Shown here: positions 8,634 to 17,505 of the stretch, in pieces
Numbering within the stretch: the first letter of the stretch is position 1
Layout: each line of letters begins with the position of its first letter
DNA from: Neobacillus bataviensis LMG 21833
GTDB lineage: Bacteria > Bacillota > Bacilli > Bacillales > Cytobacillaceae
DNA: 62,592 bases
Direction of reading: 5' to 3'
Assembly (NCBI RefSeq): GCF_000307875.1
Contig: NZ_AJLS01000185.1
Coordinates: 1-62,592 of the forward strand
Made by a program: the position numbers and the translations under genes
The notes under the pieces: model-generated
Seen by the model: the letters and a program-made list of their open reading frames with translations, nothing else
Database searches by the model: none
What the model was told of the DNA's origin: nothing

Positions 8634-9371
8634 ATGAAAATTATTGAAGTGAAGGATTATACAGAAATGAGTCTGAAAGCAGCTGAATATATTATTGAAA
8701 AGGTTTGTCAAAATCCAAAGATCAAACTGGGGCTTGCAACGGGGGGAACCCCTGTCGGAACCTACAAGAAATTAATTGAAGATTATCAGGAAAATGGGAC
8801 TTCCTATCGAAACGTTACCACATTCAATTTAGATGAATACATCGGTCTCTCAGGTGAAAATAAAAATAGCTATCGCTACTTTATGGATGTGCAGTTGTTT
8901 AATCATATTGATATCAATAAAAATAACACATTTGTTCCGCAAGGAAATAGTAAAGATGTTGAGGAAGAATGTCTTCGTTATGAATCATTAATTGTCAAAA
9001 ATGGCGGGGTTGATTTGCAAATTCTTGGTATCGGTAGCAATGGTCATATTGGATTTAATGAACCTGGGACAGCTTTTAGCTCTCAAACACATGTCATTGA
9101 ATTGGCTCCTTCGACAATAAAGGCAAATGCAAGGTACTTTAATCGAATTGAAGAAGTGCCCACAAAGGCAATAACAATGGGGATTTCAACCATAATGAAA
9201 AGTAAAGAAATTCTACTATTAGTTTCTGGAGAGACAAAAAAAGAAGCAATGAGCAGGCTTTTAAATGGAAATATTACAGAAGGTTTTCCAGCTTCTGCGC
9301 TGAAAAATCACCCATATGTTACAATTATTGCTGAAAAATCGGCAGTTTCGGGTTTGAGAATTCACAGTTAA
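8634..9371 (+). CDS. nagB: Glucosamine-6-phosphate deaminase NagB
   Basis: NagB converts glucosamine-6-phosphate to fructose-6-phosphate and ammonia, feeding amino sugars into glycolysis. The 245-residue protein has LGLATGGTPVGTYKKL near residue 33, FNLDEYIGL with the catalytic aspartate, and the signature GIGSNGHIGFNEPG around residue 130. GGGAGG lies upstream inside the end of nagA, so the two genes are translationally close. Confidence 0.96.
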   Translation: MKIIEVKDYTEMSLKAAEYIIEKVCQNPKIKLGLATGGTPVGTYKKLIEDYQENGTSYRNVTTFNLDEYIGLSGENKNSYRYFMDVQLFNHIDINKNNTFVPQGNSKDVEEECLRYESLIVKNGGVDLQILGIGSNGHIGFNEPGTAFSSQTHVIELAPSTIKANARYFNRIEEVPTKAITMGISTIMKSKEILLLVSGETKKEAMSRLLNGNITEGFPASALKNHPYVTIIAEKSAVSGLRIHS

Positions 9372-9395
9372 ATTAGAAGGGTGCATGTAAGGAGA

Positions 9396-10118
9396 ATGAT
9401 AAACAAAAATTCCCCCATTCCACTTTATTATCAGCTTGAGGAACACATTAAAGGATTAATTGATAATGGTGAATTGTGTCCAGGTGATGCCCTTCCACCA
9501 GAAAGAGAATATGCTGAGAAATATCAAATTAGCCGGATGACAGTCAGACAAGCTTTTACCCAGCTGGTGAATGAAGGGTATTTATTCCGGCTCCAAGGAA
9601 AGGGCACTTTTGTAGCGGAGCGAAAAATTGAACAGCCACTGCAGGGGCTTACAAGCTTCACCGAAGACATGAAAGCAAGAGGACTTAACCCTGAGAGCAT
9701 TCTTGTTAGGTTTGAAATTATTCCAGCTACAAGTCAGATTGCTGGTCAATTAAAGATTTCTGAAAATGGACTCGTTTATGAAATTAAACGAATCCGTTTA
9801 GCAGATGGTGTCCCAATGGCATTGGAAACGAATTATCTTTCATCGGACCTTATTATGGGATTAACAGAAGAAATTGTTAATCAATCGCTTTATGGATATA
9901 TTGAAGGCGAATTAAGCTTACGAATCGAAAGTGCTTCACAGATTATTGAGTCATCAATTGCCAGTCAAGATGAGGCAGAGCTTTTAAATATTCCAAAAGG
10001 GGCACCTGTGATGCACATCCAACAAAATACCTTTTTGAATGATGGCACTCCCGTAGAATTTGTGAAATCAGTTTACCGTGCGGATCGTTATAAATTTATG
10101 ATTCAAATGAAACGATAA
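9396..10118 (+). CDS. nagR: GntR/HutC-family repressor NagR
   Basis: NagR (YvoA) represses amino-sugar genes and is released by glucosamine-6-phosphate or N-acetylglucosamine-6-phosphate. The protein has an N-terminal winged helix (PPEREYAEKYQISRMTVRQA, RLQGKGTFVAE) and a C-terminal UTRA effector domain (LQGLTSFTEDMKARGL onward), about 240 residues in all. The start is uncertain. The ATG at 9396 aligns with the family N-terminus (NKNSPIPLYYQ), but AAGGAG is only one base away; a GTG at 9381 in frame has no better site. Coupling to the nagB stop 25 bases upstream is likely. Confidence 0.9.
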   Translation: MINKNSPIPLYYQLEEHIKGLIDNGELCPGDALPPEREYAEKYQISRMTVRQAFTQLVNEGYLFRLQGKGTFVAERKIEQPLQGLTSFTEDMKARGLNPESILVRFEIIPATSQIAGQLKISENGLVYEIKRIRLADGVPMALETNYLSSDLIMGLTEEIVNQSLYGYIEGELSLRIESASQIIESSIASQDEAELLNIPKGAPVMHIQQNTFLNDGTPVEFVKSVYRADRYKFMIQMKR

Positions 10119-10208
10119 CTATTTTAGTCGGATATTACCACTTATAACTTCCCCCGAAAAAATCAAAATAAGAAGGCAAGATGATTTTTTCAAAAGGGGG
10201 TTTTACAA

Positions 10209-11204
10209 TTGATAAAAAAACCGGTTGGGTTACTATTAACAGCTGTTCTAACAATGGGACTTGCTGCTTGTAATAACAATGACAATAATCATATAAATGA
10301 CAATACCATTGATCGGGTAGGCATGAATACAGCCAACAGGAATAACCATTTTATTGATATGCGAAATGGCAGAGATGACGGTATCGACCACAATGGTCTG
10401 CTTACTGAGGATTATACAAATCGCAATAACAGTGAAAGTGATTTAAATTGGTTTAATGATCGGAATAAAAATAGAAAAAATAATCGAGACACGATTTCTG
10501 CGTATCAAACAACTTTGAATAGTGATCAATATCCTCATACCAGAGCGGTATTAATCCAAGATGCAAAATATCAGTTTATCCGGGTCAATCCTAAACAAGG
10601 GGATTGGATAACCCAACAGATACAACCATATATCCAACAATCACTGCCAAATATTGGGCAGCAAAACCCGGTTCCAAATGTACAAGCTCCTGCCCCGCAG
10701 CAGCCTGTGGCACCAGCACCGGTTCCAAAACAGGCAAAACCAGCACCGGTTCCGAAGAAGGCACAACCGGCACCAACACCAAAACCGGCGGCTCCGAAAC
10801 AAAATAATGCCCCAACGACTGGGAATGTAAGTCAATATGTTCAGCAAGTAATTAATTTAACAAATGCAGAGCGGAGTAAGAATGGACTCCCGGCATTAAA
10901 AGCTGATACACAGTTAAGCGGGGTTGCTCAAAAGAAAGCTGTGGATATGCAGCAAAATCACTATTTTTCACATACAAGTCCTACTTATGGATCCCCGTTC
11001 GATATGATGAGAGATTTTGGAGTAACATATAAGTCTGCTGGAGAAAATATTGCTCAAGGGCAAAGAACACCTCAAGAAGTTGTAACTGCCTGGATGAACA
11101 GCGAAGGACATCGGGCTAATATTCTTAGTTCAAAATATACAAATATTGGGGTTGGATTTGAAGAAGCAGGGAAGAATTGGTCACAAATGTTTATAGGTAA
11201 ATAA
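10209..11204 (+). CDS. CAP-domain (SCP/PR1-like) lipoprotein, YkwD-like
   Basis: The 331-residue product begins with a lipoprotein signal ending LAAC, with the lipid-modified cysteine at residue 21. An Asn/Asp-rich stretch follows (to about residue 100), then a Pro/Ala/Lys-rich linker near 155-200, and a C-terminal CAP domain (VINLTNAERSKNGLPALK, HYFSHTSP, GENIAQGQ, WMNSEGHRANIL). This is the YkwD-type layout, anchored to the outer face of the membrane. CAP proteins in Bacillus are secreted or spore-associated and their activity is not settled. A TTG start is used with AAAGGGGG 8 bases upstream. Confidence 0.87.
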   Translation: MIKKPVGLLLTAVLTMGLAACNNNDNNHINDNTIDRVGMNTANRNNHFIDMRNGRDDGIDHNGLLTEDYTNRNNSESDLNWFNDRNKNRKNNRDTISAYQTTLNSDQYPHTRAVLIQDAKYQFIRVNPKQGDWITQQIQPYIQQSLPNIGQQNPVPNVQAPAPQQPVAPAPVPKQAKPAPVPKKAQPAPTPKPAAPKQNNAPTTGNVSQYVQQVINLTNAERSKNGLPALKADTQLSGVAQKKAVDMQQNHYFSHTSPTYGSPFDMMRDFGVTYKSAGENIAQGQRTPQEVVTAWMNSEGHRANILSSKYTNIGVGFEEAGKNWSQMFIGK

Positions 11205-11210
11205 CCAGAA

Positions 11211-11257
11211 AGGAACAAACCAACAGAAGCCTAAGCTCTGATGGTTTGTTCCTTTTT
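11211..11257. terminator. Convergent terminator between CAP lipoprotein and kinase genes
   Basis: AGGAACAAACCA pairs perfectly with TGGTTTGTTCCT and runs into TTTTT on the plus strand. The minus-strand kinase gene ends inside the loop. Confidence 0.8.
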
Positions 11258-12502
11258 CATGATTGCAGTAATCGTTGGAAATTCAAAAAGAAAGGTTGTA
11301 CCCTTGCCTATTTCACTCTCTACCCAAATTGACCCATCCATTGCTCGGACTATACTATATACGACCATCATGCCGAGCCCGGTTCCCTTTTTCCCTTTTG
11401 TGGAATAGAAAGGTTCACCTAATCGATCCAATTGCTCATTTGTCATTCCCACACCTGTATCTTCCACCTTAATGGTTACAAAGCTTTGGGTAAATTCGGT
11501 TGAAATCGTTAAATAACCCCCTGAGGGCATCGATTCAATGGCATTTTTGAGCACATTCACGAAGCATTGGCGGAACTTCTGTCCATCCCCCTTAATAAAA
11601 CCGATGACAGAAAAGTCAGTAATAATTTCCACTGAATTTTGATTTGCTAAGGGTTGAAGGATATTGATGATTTGCCGGAGTTCACTTTTTACATTCAGTT
11701 CCTCATACGTCTCCAAAGATGGCTTTGCAAAGGTTAAGTAATCCTGAATGACCCTTTCAGCGGAATTTAATTCTTCTTTAACGATGGATAAGTATTCTTT
11801 TCTCTTTTGCCTTGAAAGGTAGTCATCCTGCAGAAGCTGAACGAATCCGCTGGCAGCGGTTAAAGGATTGCGAATTTCATGGGATATAGCAGCCCCCATT
11901 TGTTCGACCGCCTTTAATTTCTCCGCTTTAATCAGTTGCTGCTGCATTTCATTATTTTTTCTAACAAATTCAATCCCGTACGAAATGATGCCAATTCCGA
12001 GTGAAGGAATAACAAGATAGGCAAACCAAGCATCAAACAGGTTTGAGTGTTTTTGCGAGAGACTCATTCCAAACACAGTCAAAATAGCAAGGATCATCCC
12101 CAAACAGACTGTTACAAAAATCCTTCTTTCAGGGGATTGTTTCAAAAACCATGGATGTAATTTCCAAAGAACAGCGGCAAATGGTATATAAAGGATAGCT
12201 GTTTCTATAAAGCCTATATCCAATCCGTAGAGAACTCTTAAAATAAGTAAAGCAAAAATAAGAATTGGACCTATTCCAACATAAAGCCCGCCAAGGACTA
12301 AGGGTATAATCCTTAAATCATACCTGGAAAATGGAACGGGGTTATAGGAGAACTGAATACAAAGCCATAAAGTTGCAATAAAAATAATGTTTAATGAAGA
12401 TTTAGATAAGGTAAATTTACCCTTTTCGAGAAATATCAAACAAAAAAATAGAAGAATGATAAAAAGGGAGAGATTTAAGAAAAGGTGTTTCGTAATTTCC
12501 AT
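11231..12502 (-). CDS. Sporulation-type sensor histidine kinase with 5TM sensor
   Basis: The protein has 423 residues from ATG at 12502. The first 180 residues form five to six membrane segments of the 5TMR-LYT type, followed by a HisKA domain with MGAAISHEIRNPLTAASGF (phospho-acceptor His about 208) and a HATPase domain (NVLKNAIESMPSGG, DTGVGM, GTGLGMMVVYSIV). The H-box is that of the KinA-KinE phosphorelay kinases, so transfer to Spo0F is the likely role; no response regulator lies next to it. A longer frame to 12667 is rejected because that start sits in the upstream gene's terminator. GTG at 12511 or ATG at 12514 are alternative starts. Confidence 0.82.
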   Translation of the reverse strand: MEITKHLFLNLSLFIILLFFCLIFLEKGKFTLSKSSLNIIFIATLWLCIQFSYNPVPFSRYDLRIIPLVLGGLYVGIGPILIFALLILRVLYGLDIGFIETAILYIPFAAVLWKLHPWFLKQSPERRIFVTVCLGMILAILTVFGMSLSQKHSNLFDAWFAYLVIPSLGIGIISYGIEFVRKNNEMQQQLIKAEKLKAVEQMGAAISHEIRNPLTAASGFVQLLQDDYLSRQKRKEYLSIVKEELNSAERVIQDYLTFAKPSLETYEELNVKSELRQIINILQPLANQNSVEIITDFSVIGFIKGDGQKFRQCFVNVLKNAIESMPSGGYLTISTEFTQSFVTIKVEDTGVGMTNEQLDRLGEPFYSTKGKKGTGLGMMVVYSIVRAMDGSIWVESEIGKGTTFLFEFPTITAIMKKEQTIRA

Positions 12503-12564
12503 TTTCTTCACCATCCAAAACTTGTTTAGCGTTCCATGCCAAGATTTACTGGGCTTATAGGAAA

Positions 12565-12593
12565 ATTTTACATGGAAATTCCACAAGTTACAA
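12565..12593 (-). promoter_or_regulatory. Promoter of the histidine kinase gene
   Basis: On the minus strand TTGTAA (-35, 12588-12593) and TAAAAT (-10, 12565-12570) are separated by exactly 17 bases, between the upstream terminator and the kinase start. Confidence 0.5.
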
Positions 12594-12645
12594 CAAAATT
12601 TGCGAAATATTTGGAAAAGGGGGGAGTTCGGCAAAATACATGAAA

Positions 12646-12680
12646 TAGAAAAAGGAAGGATTGCCATTTAGGATCCTTCC
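12646..12680 (-). terminator. Terminator of the diguanylate cyclase gene
   Basis: On the minus strand GGAAGGAT pairs perfectly with ATCCTTCC and is followed by TTTTTCTA, just after the stop at 12686. It shows that the kinase gene is a separate unit. Confidence 0.8.
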
Positions 12681-12685
12681 ATATT

Positions 12686-14194
12686 TTATAAATTTGTTGA
12701 AATGGTATTCCTGCCGTTTGTTTTAGATAAATATAAAGCAGTATCTGCCTCTTTAATTAACAGATGCGGCTTTGAGGTTGAAGTAGGAACCATTGACGCA
12801 AGTCCGATACTTAATGTGACAATATTTGCGATTTCAGAACTAATATGGGGAATTTTAAGAGATTGCACTGTCCGTTGAATAGTGTGAGCCATTTTCATTC
12901 CACCTTCTGTTGTCGTGGATGGCAAGATAAGGGCAAATTCTTCCCCGCCATAACGGCATAGGGTATACCCTGATGCCTCTGAAATCAACCCCTTTATTGC
13001 TTGAGCAATTGATTGTAAGCAAAAGTCTCCGGTAAGATGACCGTATGTATCATTATATTTTTTAAAATAGTCAATATCGAACATAATTAGGGTTAAAGGT
13101 GCCTGTAAAACTAATGATTCTGACCATTCCTTCTTAAGGGTTTCATCAAAAAATCTCCTATTTGAAATCCCTGTTAAACCATCCATATAGGAAAGACGAT
13201 TTAACAGCTCATTTGCCTCATGTAATTTTTCTTCAGTAAGTTTCCGTTCGGTAATATTTCTTGAAACAATGATGACCTTTTTACTACCGTCTTCTTGGAA
13301 ATGAACGCTTTTTAGCTTAGATTCAATCCAGACGTAATCCCCAGACTTTGTACGGAATCGATAAGTACATTCAGCAACACCATCACAGAGTGCCTTTGCA
13401 AACATCTCATTAGTACGCTCAATGTCATCGGAATGAATAAAGTTCTCCATTTTTTCCCCTAATAGTTCTGGATATTCAAAATGAATAATTTCCTCCACTG
13501 CCGGTGAAATATAAATATACTCCGTTTTTTCATTGTGCATGGTAATCATATCGCTGGAATATTCAGCTATTAAGCGAAACCGTTCCTCAGTTTCTTTTAA
13601 TTTGATAAGATTTTGTTTTACCTGTATATGCGCTTCATTTGAATCAACAACAAATACAAAAAAATGATAAGCAATAAACCCTCCAAGTAAAGAGATTAGA
13701 AAATGCAGAGTTAACAAATTCTTGAGGATTTGGAAATCGTCAATCCTTATGATAAAGATGGTGGATATAATGAATAATCCAATTAAATTCATGATAAAAG
13801 CCTTTGTGGTTCGATTTATGTTAACTTTTGAGATAACGCCGCAAAAGATCCCAATGAGCAGTGCACTAATAGATGGGAGTAGGGATGTTTGACTAAAGCC
13901 AAAAAGAATTATTCTTCCAAGTGCAATAAGAAATGCCGCAATGAGTGCCGGGATAAAACCACCAAAGGCGGCTGCAATAACAATGGCAAGATGCCTTAGG
14001 TCTGCAATGATGGTTGAACTAACTTGAATACTAAACATCATTAAAATATTTCCTAGAAACCCAAAACAAAGACCCCAGTATAGTTTTGTTGAAATTGGTG
14101 AGGAATATTGTAAGGGCTTGTTCTTAAAGATCATTCCCATAATAGAAAAGGAAGCAATTAATAATGTGGCATTTGAAACAAAATCTCTGAACAT
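12686..14194 (-). CDS. Membrane diguanylate cyclase, 5TM-PAS-GGDEF
   Basis: The 502-residue protein would make cyclic di-GMP at the membrane. Residues 1-185 hold about six membrane helices of the 5TMR-LYT type, residues 205-320 a PAS domain, and residues 335-500 a GGDEF domain whose active-site motif is GGEEF at 416-420, an active variant. The segments SYMDGLTGISNRRFFDE and FDIDYFKKYNDTYGHLTGD fit an intact catalytic domain. The ATG at 14194 has AGGAG 7 bases upstream; a longer frame to 14233 lacks this. It shares the sensor type with the kinase downstream, so both may read a similar membrane signal. Confidence 0.87.
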   Translation of the reverse strand: MFRDFVSNATLLIASFSIMGMIFKNKPLQYSSPISTKLYWGLCFGFLGNILMMFSIQVSSTIIADLRHLAIVIAAAFGGFIPALIAAFLIALGRIILFGFSQTSLLPSISALLIGIFCGVISKVNINRTTKAFIMNLIGLFIISTIFIIRIDDFQILKNLLTLHFLISLLGGFIAYHFFVFVVDSNEAHIQVKQNLIKLKETEERFRLIAEYSSDMITMHNEKTEYIYISPAVEEIIHFEYPELLGEKMENFIHSDDIERTNEMFAKALCDGVAECTYRFRTKSGDYVWIESKLKSVHFQEDGSKKVIIVSRNITERKLTEEKLHEANELLNRLSYMDGLTGISNRRFFDETLKKEWSESLVLQAPLTLIMFDIDYFKKYNDTYGHLTGDFCLQSIAQAIKGLISEASGYTLCRYGGEEFALILPSTTTEGGMKMAHTIQRTVQSLKIPHISSEIANIVTLSIGLASMVPTSTSKPHLLIKEADTALYLSKTNGRNTISTNL

Positions 14195-14298
14195 GTATTT
14201 TCTCCTGGGATAGAAATGAAAGTCAATATGCAATACTATCCATTATACAATGTATTTGTTATTTTTGACAAAGTCAGAAAGGTAAATTAATGTGGAAG

Positions 14299-14327
14299 TG
14301 AAAAAAGCTTCCTTAAGAAGAAGCTTT
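14299..14327 (-). terminator. Terminator of the azoreductase gene
   Basis: On the minus strand AAAGCTTC pairs with GAAGCTTT and runs into TTTTTT. Confidence 0.75.
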
Positions 14328-14341
14328 CTCTACCTTTCATT

Positions 14342-15004
14342 TTATATTTGAAAGGCTTTCGCCTTTGCTATTTCTTTAGCAGCAAGTCTGGCATCTTCTT
14401 TTGCCCTTTCGATAATTTCAGGTATCTTTTGCGGATATAAATCAAAACCTTCCGCGATTACTGTATCCATTACCTCTATTCCCAGGAAGCTTAGGGCGAT
14501 ATTTAAATAGCGGTCGCCTGATTCCATTTCCTGTAGCGGAGTCCCTGTATATTGCCCACCTCTTGTTTGGATATGGATGGCTTTCTTATTCACTAAAAGC
14601 CCTTTTGGCCCGTTAGGAGTGTGAGCAAAAGTCTTTCCAGATACAAATAAATTATCGAGGAAGGCCTTTAATACCGCAGGTGAACTCAAATTCCACATTG
14701 GAGACACAAAAACATAATAATCATATGTTATAAATTCATCAGCAAGAGCAAGCATTTTTAGGATTTTTTCTCGTTCTGTATCTGTCAATTGATCCAAGGT
14801 ATAGCCGTAACCAGCTAATTTTCCCCTTGCAGAAACTAGGTCTGCGTCCATTTGGGCAAAATCTAGAGTGAACAAATCCATTTTCTTTATTTCAACGTCT
14901 GGACGATCCTGCTTAAAAGCTTCAAGAAAAGCCTCCCCAATTTGTAACCCTTTTGATTTCTCAAGGCCTTTTGGATTTGCCGTCACATAAAGCAATCTTT
15001 CCAT
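14342..15004 (-). CDS. azoR: FMN-dependent NADH-azoreductase
   Basis: This 220-residue flavodoxin-fold protein belongs to the AzoR group, which reduces quinones and azo compounds with NADH. Visible motifs are ANPKGLEKSKGLQIGEAFLE for FMN phosphate binding, YDYYVFVSPMWNLSSPAVLKAFLD for the flavin site (VSPMWN) and QTRGGQYTG near residue 145. In cells it mainly protects against quinone and thiol stress. It is a monocistronic unit. A ribosome binding site is weak (ATGGGTTG). The length is slightly above the 201-211 typical of the family. Confidence 0.9.
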   Translation of the reverse strand: MERLLYVTANPKGLEKSKGLQIGEAFLEAFKQDRPDVEIKKMDLFTLDFAQMDADLVSARGKLAGYGYTLDQLTDTEREKILKMLALADEFITYDYYVFVSPMWNLSSPAVLKAFLDNLFVSGKTFAHTPNGPKGLLVNKKAIHIQTRGGQYTGTPLQEMESGDRYLNIALSFLGIEVMDTVIAEGFDLYPQKIPEIIERAKEDARLAAKEIAKAKAFQI

Positions 15005-15185
15005 TCAAACACAACCCATCAATTTATTTTTGATCCAATGTATTAATTATAGAAGAGATCTTTTTACCCAAAGATGAACAAAAGGTGAAGTTCTTGAACA
15101 TTAAGTGACTTTTGTACTTGATTTGAGTTAATCATAAAAAAAAGGACAAAATAATTACAAAAGTAAACTTTGGAGGTAAGGATTG

Positions 15186-15317
15186 ATGAAGGAAAAGAAG
15201 AAAGAAACAATAAAGATTGTTACAAACGAGGCAATTCGAGGTAAACCATATTTGGATATTGATCGTGTGATAATGGAAGGGAAAACAGCTGACAAAACTC
15301 AAAATAGGGAAGATTAA
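15186..15317 (+). CDS. Small charged protein of 43 residues, unknown
   Basis: A 43-codon frame starts at ATG 15186 (or TTG 15183, in frame) with GGAGG 7-10 bases upstream. The product is highly charged (starts MKEKKKETIKIVTNEAIRGK, then PYLDIDRVIMEG and ends TQNREDs minus the last letter, i.e. NRED). A hairpin with AAAGGATGTT against AACATCCCTTT follows at 15356-15404. The combination of strong ribosome binding site, balanced protein-like composition and terminator supports a real gene. I do not recognise the family. Confidence 0.5.
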   Translation: MKEKKKETIKIVTNEAIRGKPYLDIDRVIMEGKTADKTQNRED

Positions 15318-15355
15318 TATTCGAAATAATGTGAACTTTTTACCATTTAAGAAAT

Positions 15356-15404
15356 AAAGGATGTTTGTCGTGGTAAGTTTCTACGATTTAACATCCCTTT
15401 GTTT
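15356..15404 (+). terminator. Terminator-like hairpin after the small gene
   Basis: AAAGGATGTT pairs with AACATCCCTTT, with an inner TCG/CGA step, and is followed by TTTGTTTATTT. The stem has one bulge and the T tract is interrupted. Confidence 0.45.
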
Positions 15405-15453
15405 ATTTCCTTTTCCTTTAAAAGCTGAGTTTTAAATTCAAAAAACTTTTTAT

Positions 15454-15544
15454 ATTAGCGCTTACAAAAAGTTGTTGACGAATAGAAAGAAGGGTGATAT
15501 TCTAAGTTTACAAATTAATTTGTAAGTTTAATAAACAAATTAAT
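15454..15544 (+). promoter_or_regulatory. Promoter and ROK-type operator O1 of the first symporter gene
   Basis: The 380-base gap before the symporter holds this control region. TTGACG (15476-15481) and TATTCT (15499-15504) are 17 bases apart. Just downstream is the perfect palindrome TTACAAATTAATTTGTAA (15509-15526), overlapping a second inverted repeat TTAATTTGT / ACAAATTAA (15516-15544) whose right half is shared with three other sites in the window. A cre-like TATTAGCGCTTACA (15454-15467) lies above the -35. XylR-type ROK repressors bind operators of this kind. Confidence 0.7.
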
Positions 15545-15595
15545 GGAATATAAATCCATACTCGAGTTGGGAAATGATTTTTTTTAAACGTAAGT

Positions 15596-15609
15596 GAAAA
15601 GGTTTACAT
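15596..15609 (+). promoter_or_regulatory. cre-like / LacI-family palindrome, copy 1
   Basis: TGAAAAGGTTTACA differs from the CcpA cre consensus TGWAANCGNTNWCA only at the central C. The same departure occurs in all four copies in the island. Confidence 0.45.
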
Positions 15610-15698
15610 GTTTAAAACAAAAGAAAATTAAAAGAAAAAGAAGGCGTATTTGTGGGAGAAATCTTTCATTTACAGCTAATCAATTGGAGGGGTAAAAA

Positions 15699-17114
15699 AT
15701 GGGTCAACCTGCAAAAAAATTAGATACTTCATCAACATCTATCATTGGAAATACTGTCCGTCCCTTTGGAATGAGAGATAAATTGGGTTATATGTTTGGT
15801 GACTGGGGAAATGATTTCTTCTTTATTTTAGCAGCATCGTTCTTAATGGTTTTCTATACAGATGTTTATCATATTAGTCCAGCGCTTGTAGGAACTCTCT
15901 TTTTAGTTGCACGTTTGTGGGATGCCATTGCGGATGTTACTGTTGGACGTTTCATTGACTCTAGAAAGGCCGGGAAAAACGGTAAATTCAGACCATGGAT
16001 TTTTAGAATGTCTTTCCCCCTTGTAATCGTGGGTGTATTAATGTTCGTGCATATTCCAGGGATGTCTACTGGATTTTATGAAGCCTATGCATTTATAACC
16101 TATCTTTTATGGGGAACTTTATATAGTACTGTAAATATTCCTTACGGTTCAATGGCATCTGTGATGACGTCAGATCCTGTCGAACGGACAACTTTATCAA
16201 CCTTCCGTTCACTTGGCGGTGCGTTAGCGGGATTAATTATCAATGTTGCAGGCCCATTAATTTTATTTGTAGATAATAAGGCTGATGCAAATCGTTTTAT
16301 TCTTGGTGCCATTATTTTCGGTATTCTTTCACTAACATGTTATATGGCTTGTTATAAATTAACTGTTGAACGAATCGTTGCTCCTGAATCTGAAACACCA
16401 AAAGGAAATTTTGCGCAAACAGTAAAGGGCCTTGGAAAAAACAAACCATTGCTTTGGATTTTAGTTGCCTCATTACTTTTCTTGGTATGCTTCATGCTTG
16501 TGGGGACAGTAAACGTTTACTTATTTAAAGATTATTTCAGCAATGCGAAGGCATTAAGTATGGTAGGTCTTATACAGACTGTTGCTTTAATCATTGCTAT
16601 GCCTATGGTTAAACCGTTAGTAGCTAAGTTTGGTAAAAAGGAATTAGCATCTGGAGGACTATTCCTCTCTATCATTGTATATACACTATTGTACTTCTTA
16701 CCTAACTTAACTGCAGGTCAATTTACCGGTGTATTAGCTGTTGGAATGTTTGGATTCTCCTTCTTTAACCTAGTGATTTGGGCATTCGTAACAGATGTAA
16801 TTGATTATCATGAATATTTAACTGGTTTGCGAGAAGATGGAACCGTATACTCTATCTATTCATTTGCTCGTAAAGTAGGTCAAGCTGTTGCGGGTGGTCT
16901 TGGCGGTTATGCGATTGCTGCAGTTGGGTATAACTCAACAAGCCAATCACAAACACAAGAGGCGCTGTCTGGAATTCATTCACTGGCAACGTTAGTACCT
17001 GCCGTGATTCTCCTTGTTGTTTTCTTAATCTTGGTATTCTTTTATCCATTAAATAAAAAACGCACCATGCAGCTTACTGCTGATTTAGCTGAAAGAAGAA
17101 AGGTACAAAACTAA
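15699..17114 (+). CDS. GPH-family hexuronide:cation symporter, paralogue 1
   Basis: The 471-residue protein has about twelve membrane helices and belongs to the glycoside-pentoside-hexuronide:cation symporter family (UidB, XynB/YnaJ type). The motif RDKLGYMFGDWGNDFFF opens the first helix, followed by ARLWDAIADVTVGRFIDSR and FRPWI in loop 2-3 and GLREDGTVYSIYSFARKVGQA in the C-terminal half, all family hallmarks. It shares most of its sequence with the next gene. Being under the same type of operator as uxaC, a glucuronide or hexuronate substrate is inferred. The ATG follows GGAGGGG. Confidence 0.88.
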   Translation: MGQPAKKLDTSSTSIIGNTVRPFGMRDKLGYMFGDWGNDFFFILAASFLMVFYTDVYHISPALVGTLFLVARLWDAIADVTVGRFIDSRKAGKNGKFRPWIFRMSFPLVIVGVLMFVHIPGMSTGFYEAYAFITYLLWGTLYSTVNIPYGSMASVMTSDPVERTTLSTFRSLGGALAGLIINVAGPLILFVDNKADANRFILGAIIFGILSLTCYMACYKLTVERIVAPESETPKGNFAQTVKGLGKNKPLLWILVASLLFLVCFMLVGTVNVYLFKDYFSNAKALSMVGLIQTVALIIAMPMVKPLVAKFGKKELASGGLFLSIIVYTLLYFLPNLTAGQFTGVLAVGMFGFSFFNLVIWAFVTDVIDYHEYLTGLREDGTVYSIYSFARKVGQAVAGGLGGYAIAAVGYNSTSQSQTQEALSGIHSLATLVPAVILLVVFLILVFFYPLNKKRTMQLTADLAERRKVQN

Positions 17115-17158
17115 ATACTACTTTATTGATCCTAGTTAGGACACAATACAATAATGAC

Positions 17159-17195
17159 AGCCCCGATACTCATGAAAATGAGATCGGGGCTTTTT
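17159..17195 (+). terminator. Terminator after symporter 1
   Basis: AGCCCCGAT pairs with ATCGGGGCT, extended by an inner CAT/ATG, and followed by TTTTT. Confidence 0.88.
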
Positions 17196-17256
17196 ATCTT
17201 TATAAGAAATTCTCAAAAATGGCATAATTTTTTAAGATAACCGCTTACAAAATTTA

Positions 17257-17323
17257 TTGACGAATAATGTCGAAGGTGGTAATCTGTTTATGTACTAATT
17301 AGTTAGTTTACTAAACAAATTAA
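17257..17323 (+). promoter_or_regulatory. Promoter and ROK-type operator O2 of the second symporter gene
   Basis: The 390 bases between the symporter genes hold a terminator and this region. TTGACG (17257-17262) and TAATCT (17280-17285) are 17 bases apart. The 25-base operator at 17299-17323 reads TTAGTTAGTTT, then A C, then TAAACAAATTAA. A weaker cre-like ACCGCTTACA lies above the -35, as at O1. Confidence 0.7.
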
Positions 17324-17370
17324 ATGAAATCGCTTCAAACTCTAGAATAAATTTATCTTTTATCTTGTTT

Positions 17371-17384
17371 TGAAAAGGATTTCA
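17371..17384 (+). promoter_or_regulatory. cre-like / LacI-family palindrome, copy 2
   Basis: TGAAAAGGATTTCA lies 47 bases past operator O2 and has the same central GG as the other copies. Confidence 0.45.
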
Positions 17385-17505
17385 AGAGGCAGAATATTAG
17401 AAAACTGATGAGGAAATAAGACATACATTTGTAGGCCTTTATCCCTTGGAAGGAATTATTGTTGTTTTTTGCTAAAGCAAAACATAAGTGATGGAGGGGT
17501 TTAAA

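Noticed and set aside
10591..10847. Small frames overlapping the Pro/Ala linker of the CAP lipoprotein
   Set aside because: They are shadows of a low-complexity coding region and lack start signals.
12503..12667. N-terminal extension of the histidine kinase by 55 residues
   Set aside because: The ATG at 12667 lies in the loop of the terminator of the upstream gene, the extension has no ribosome binding site, and a good promoter lies inside it at 12565-12593.
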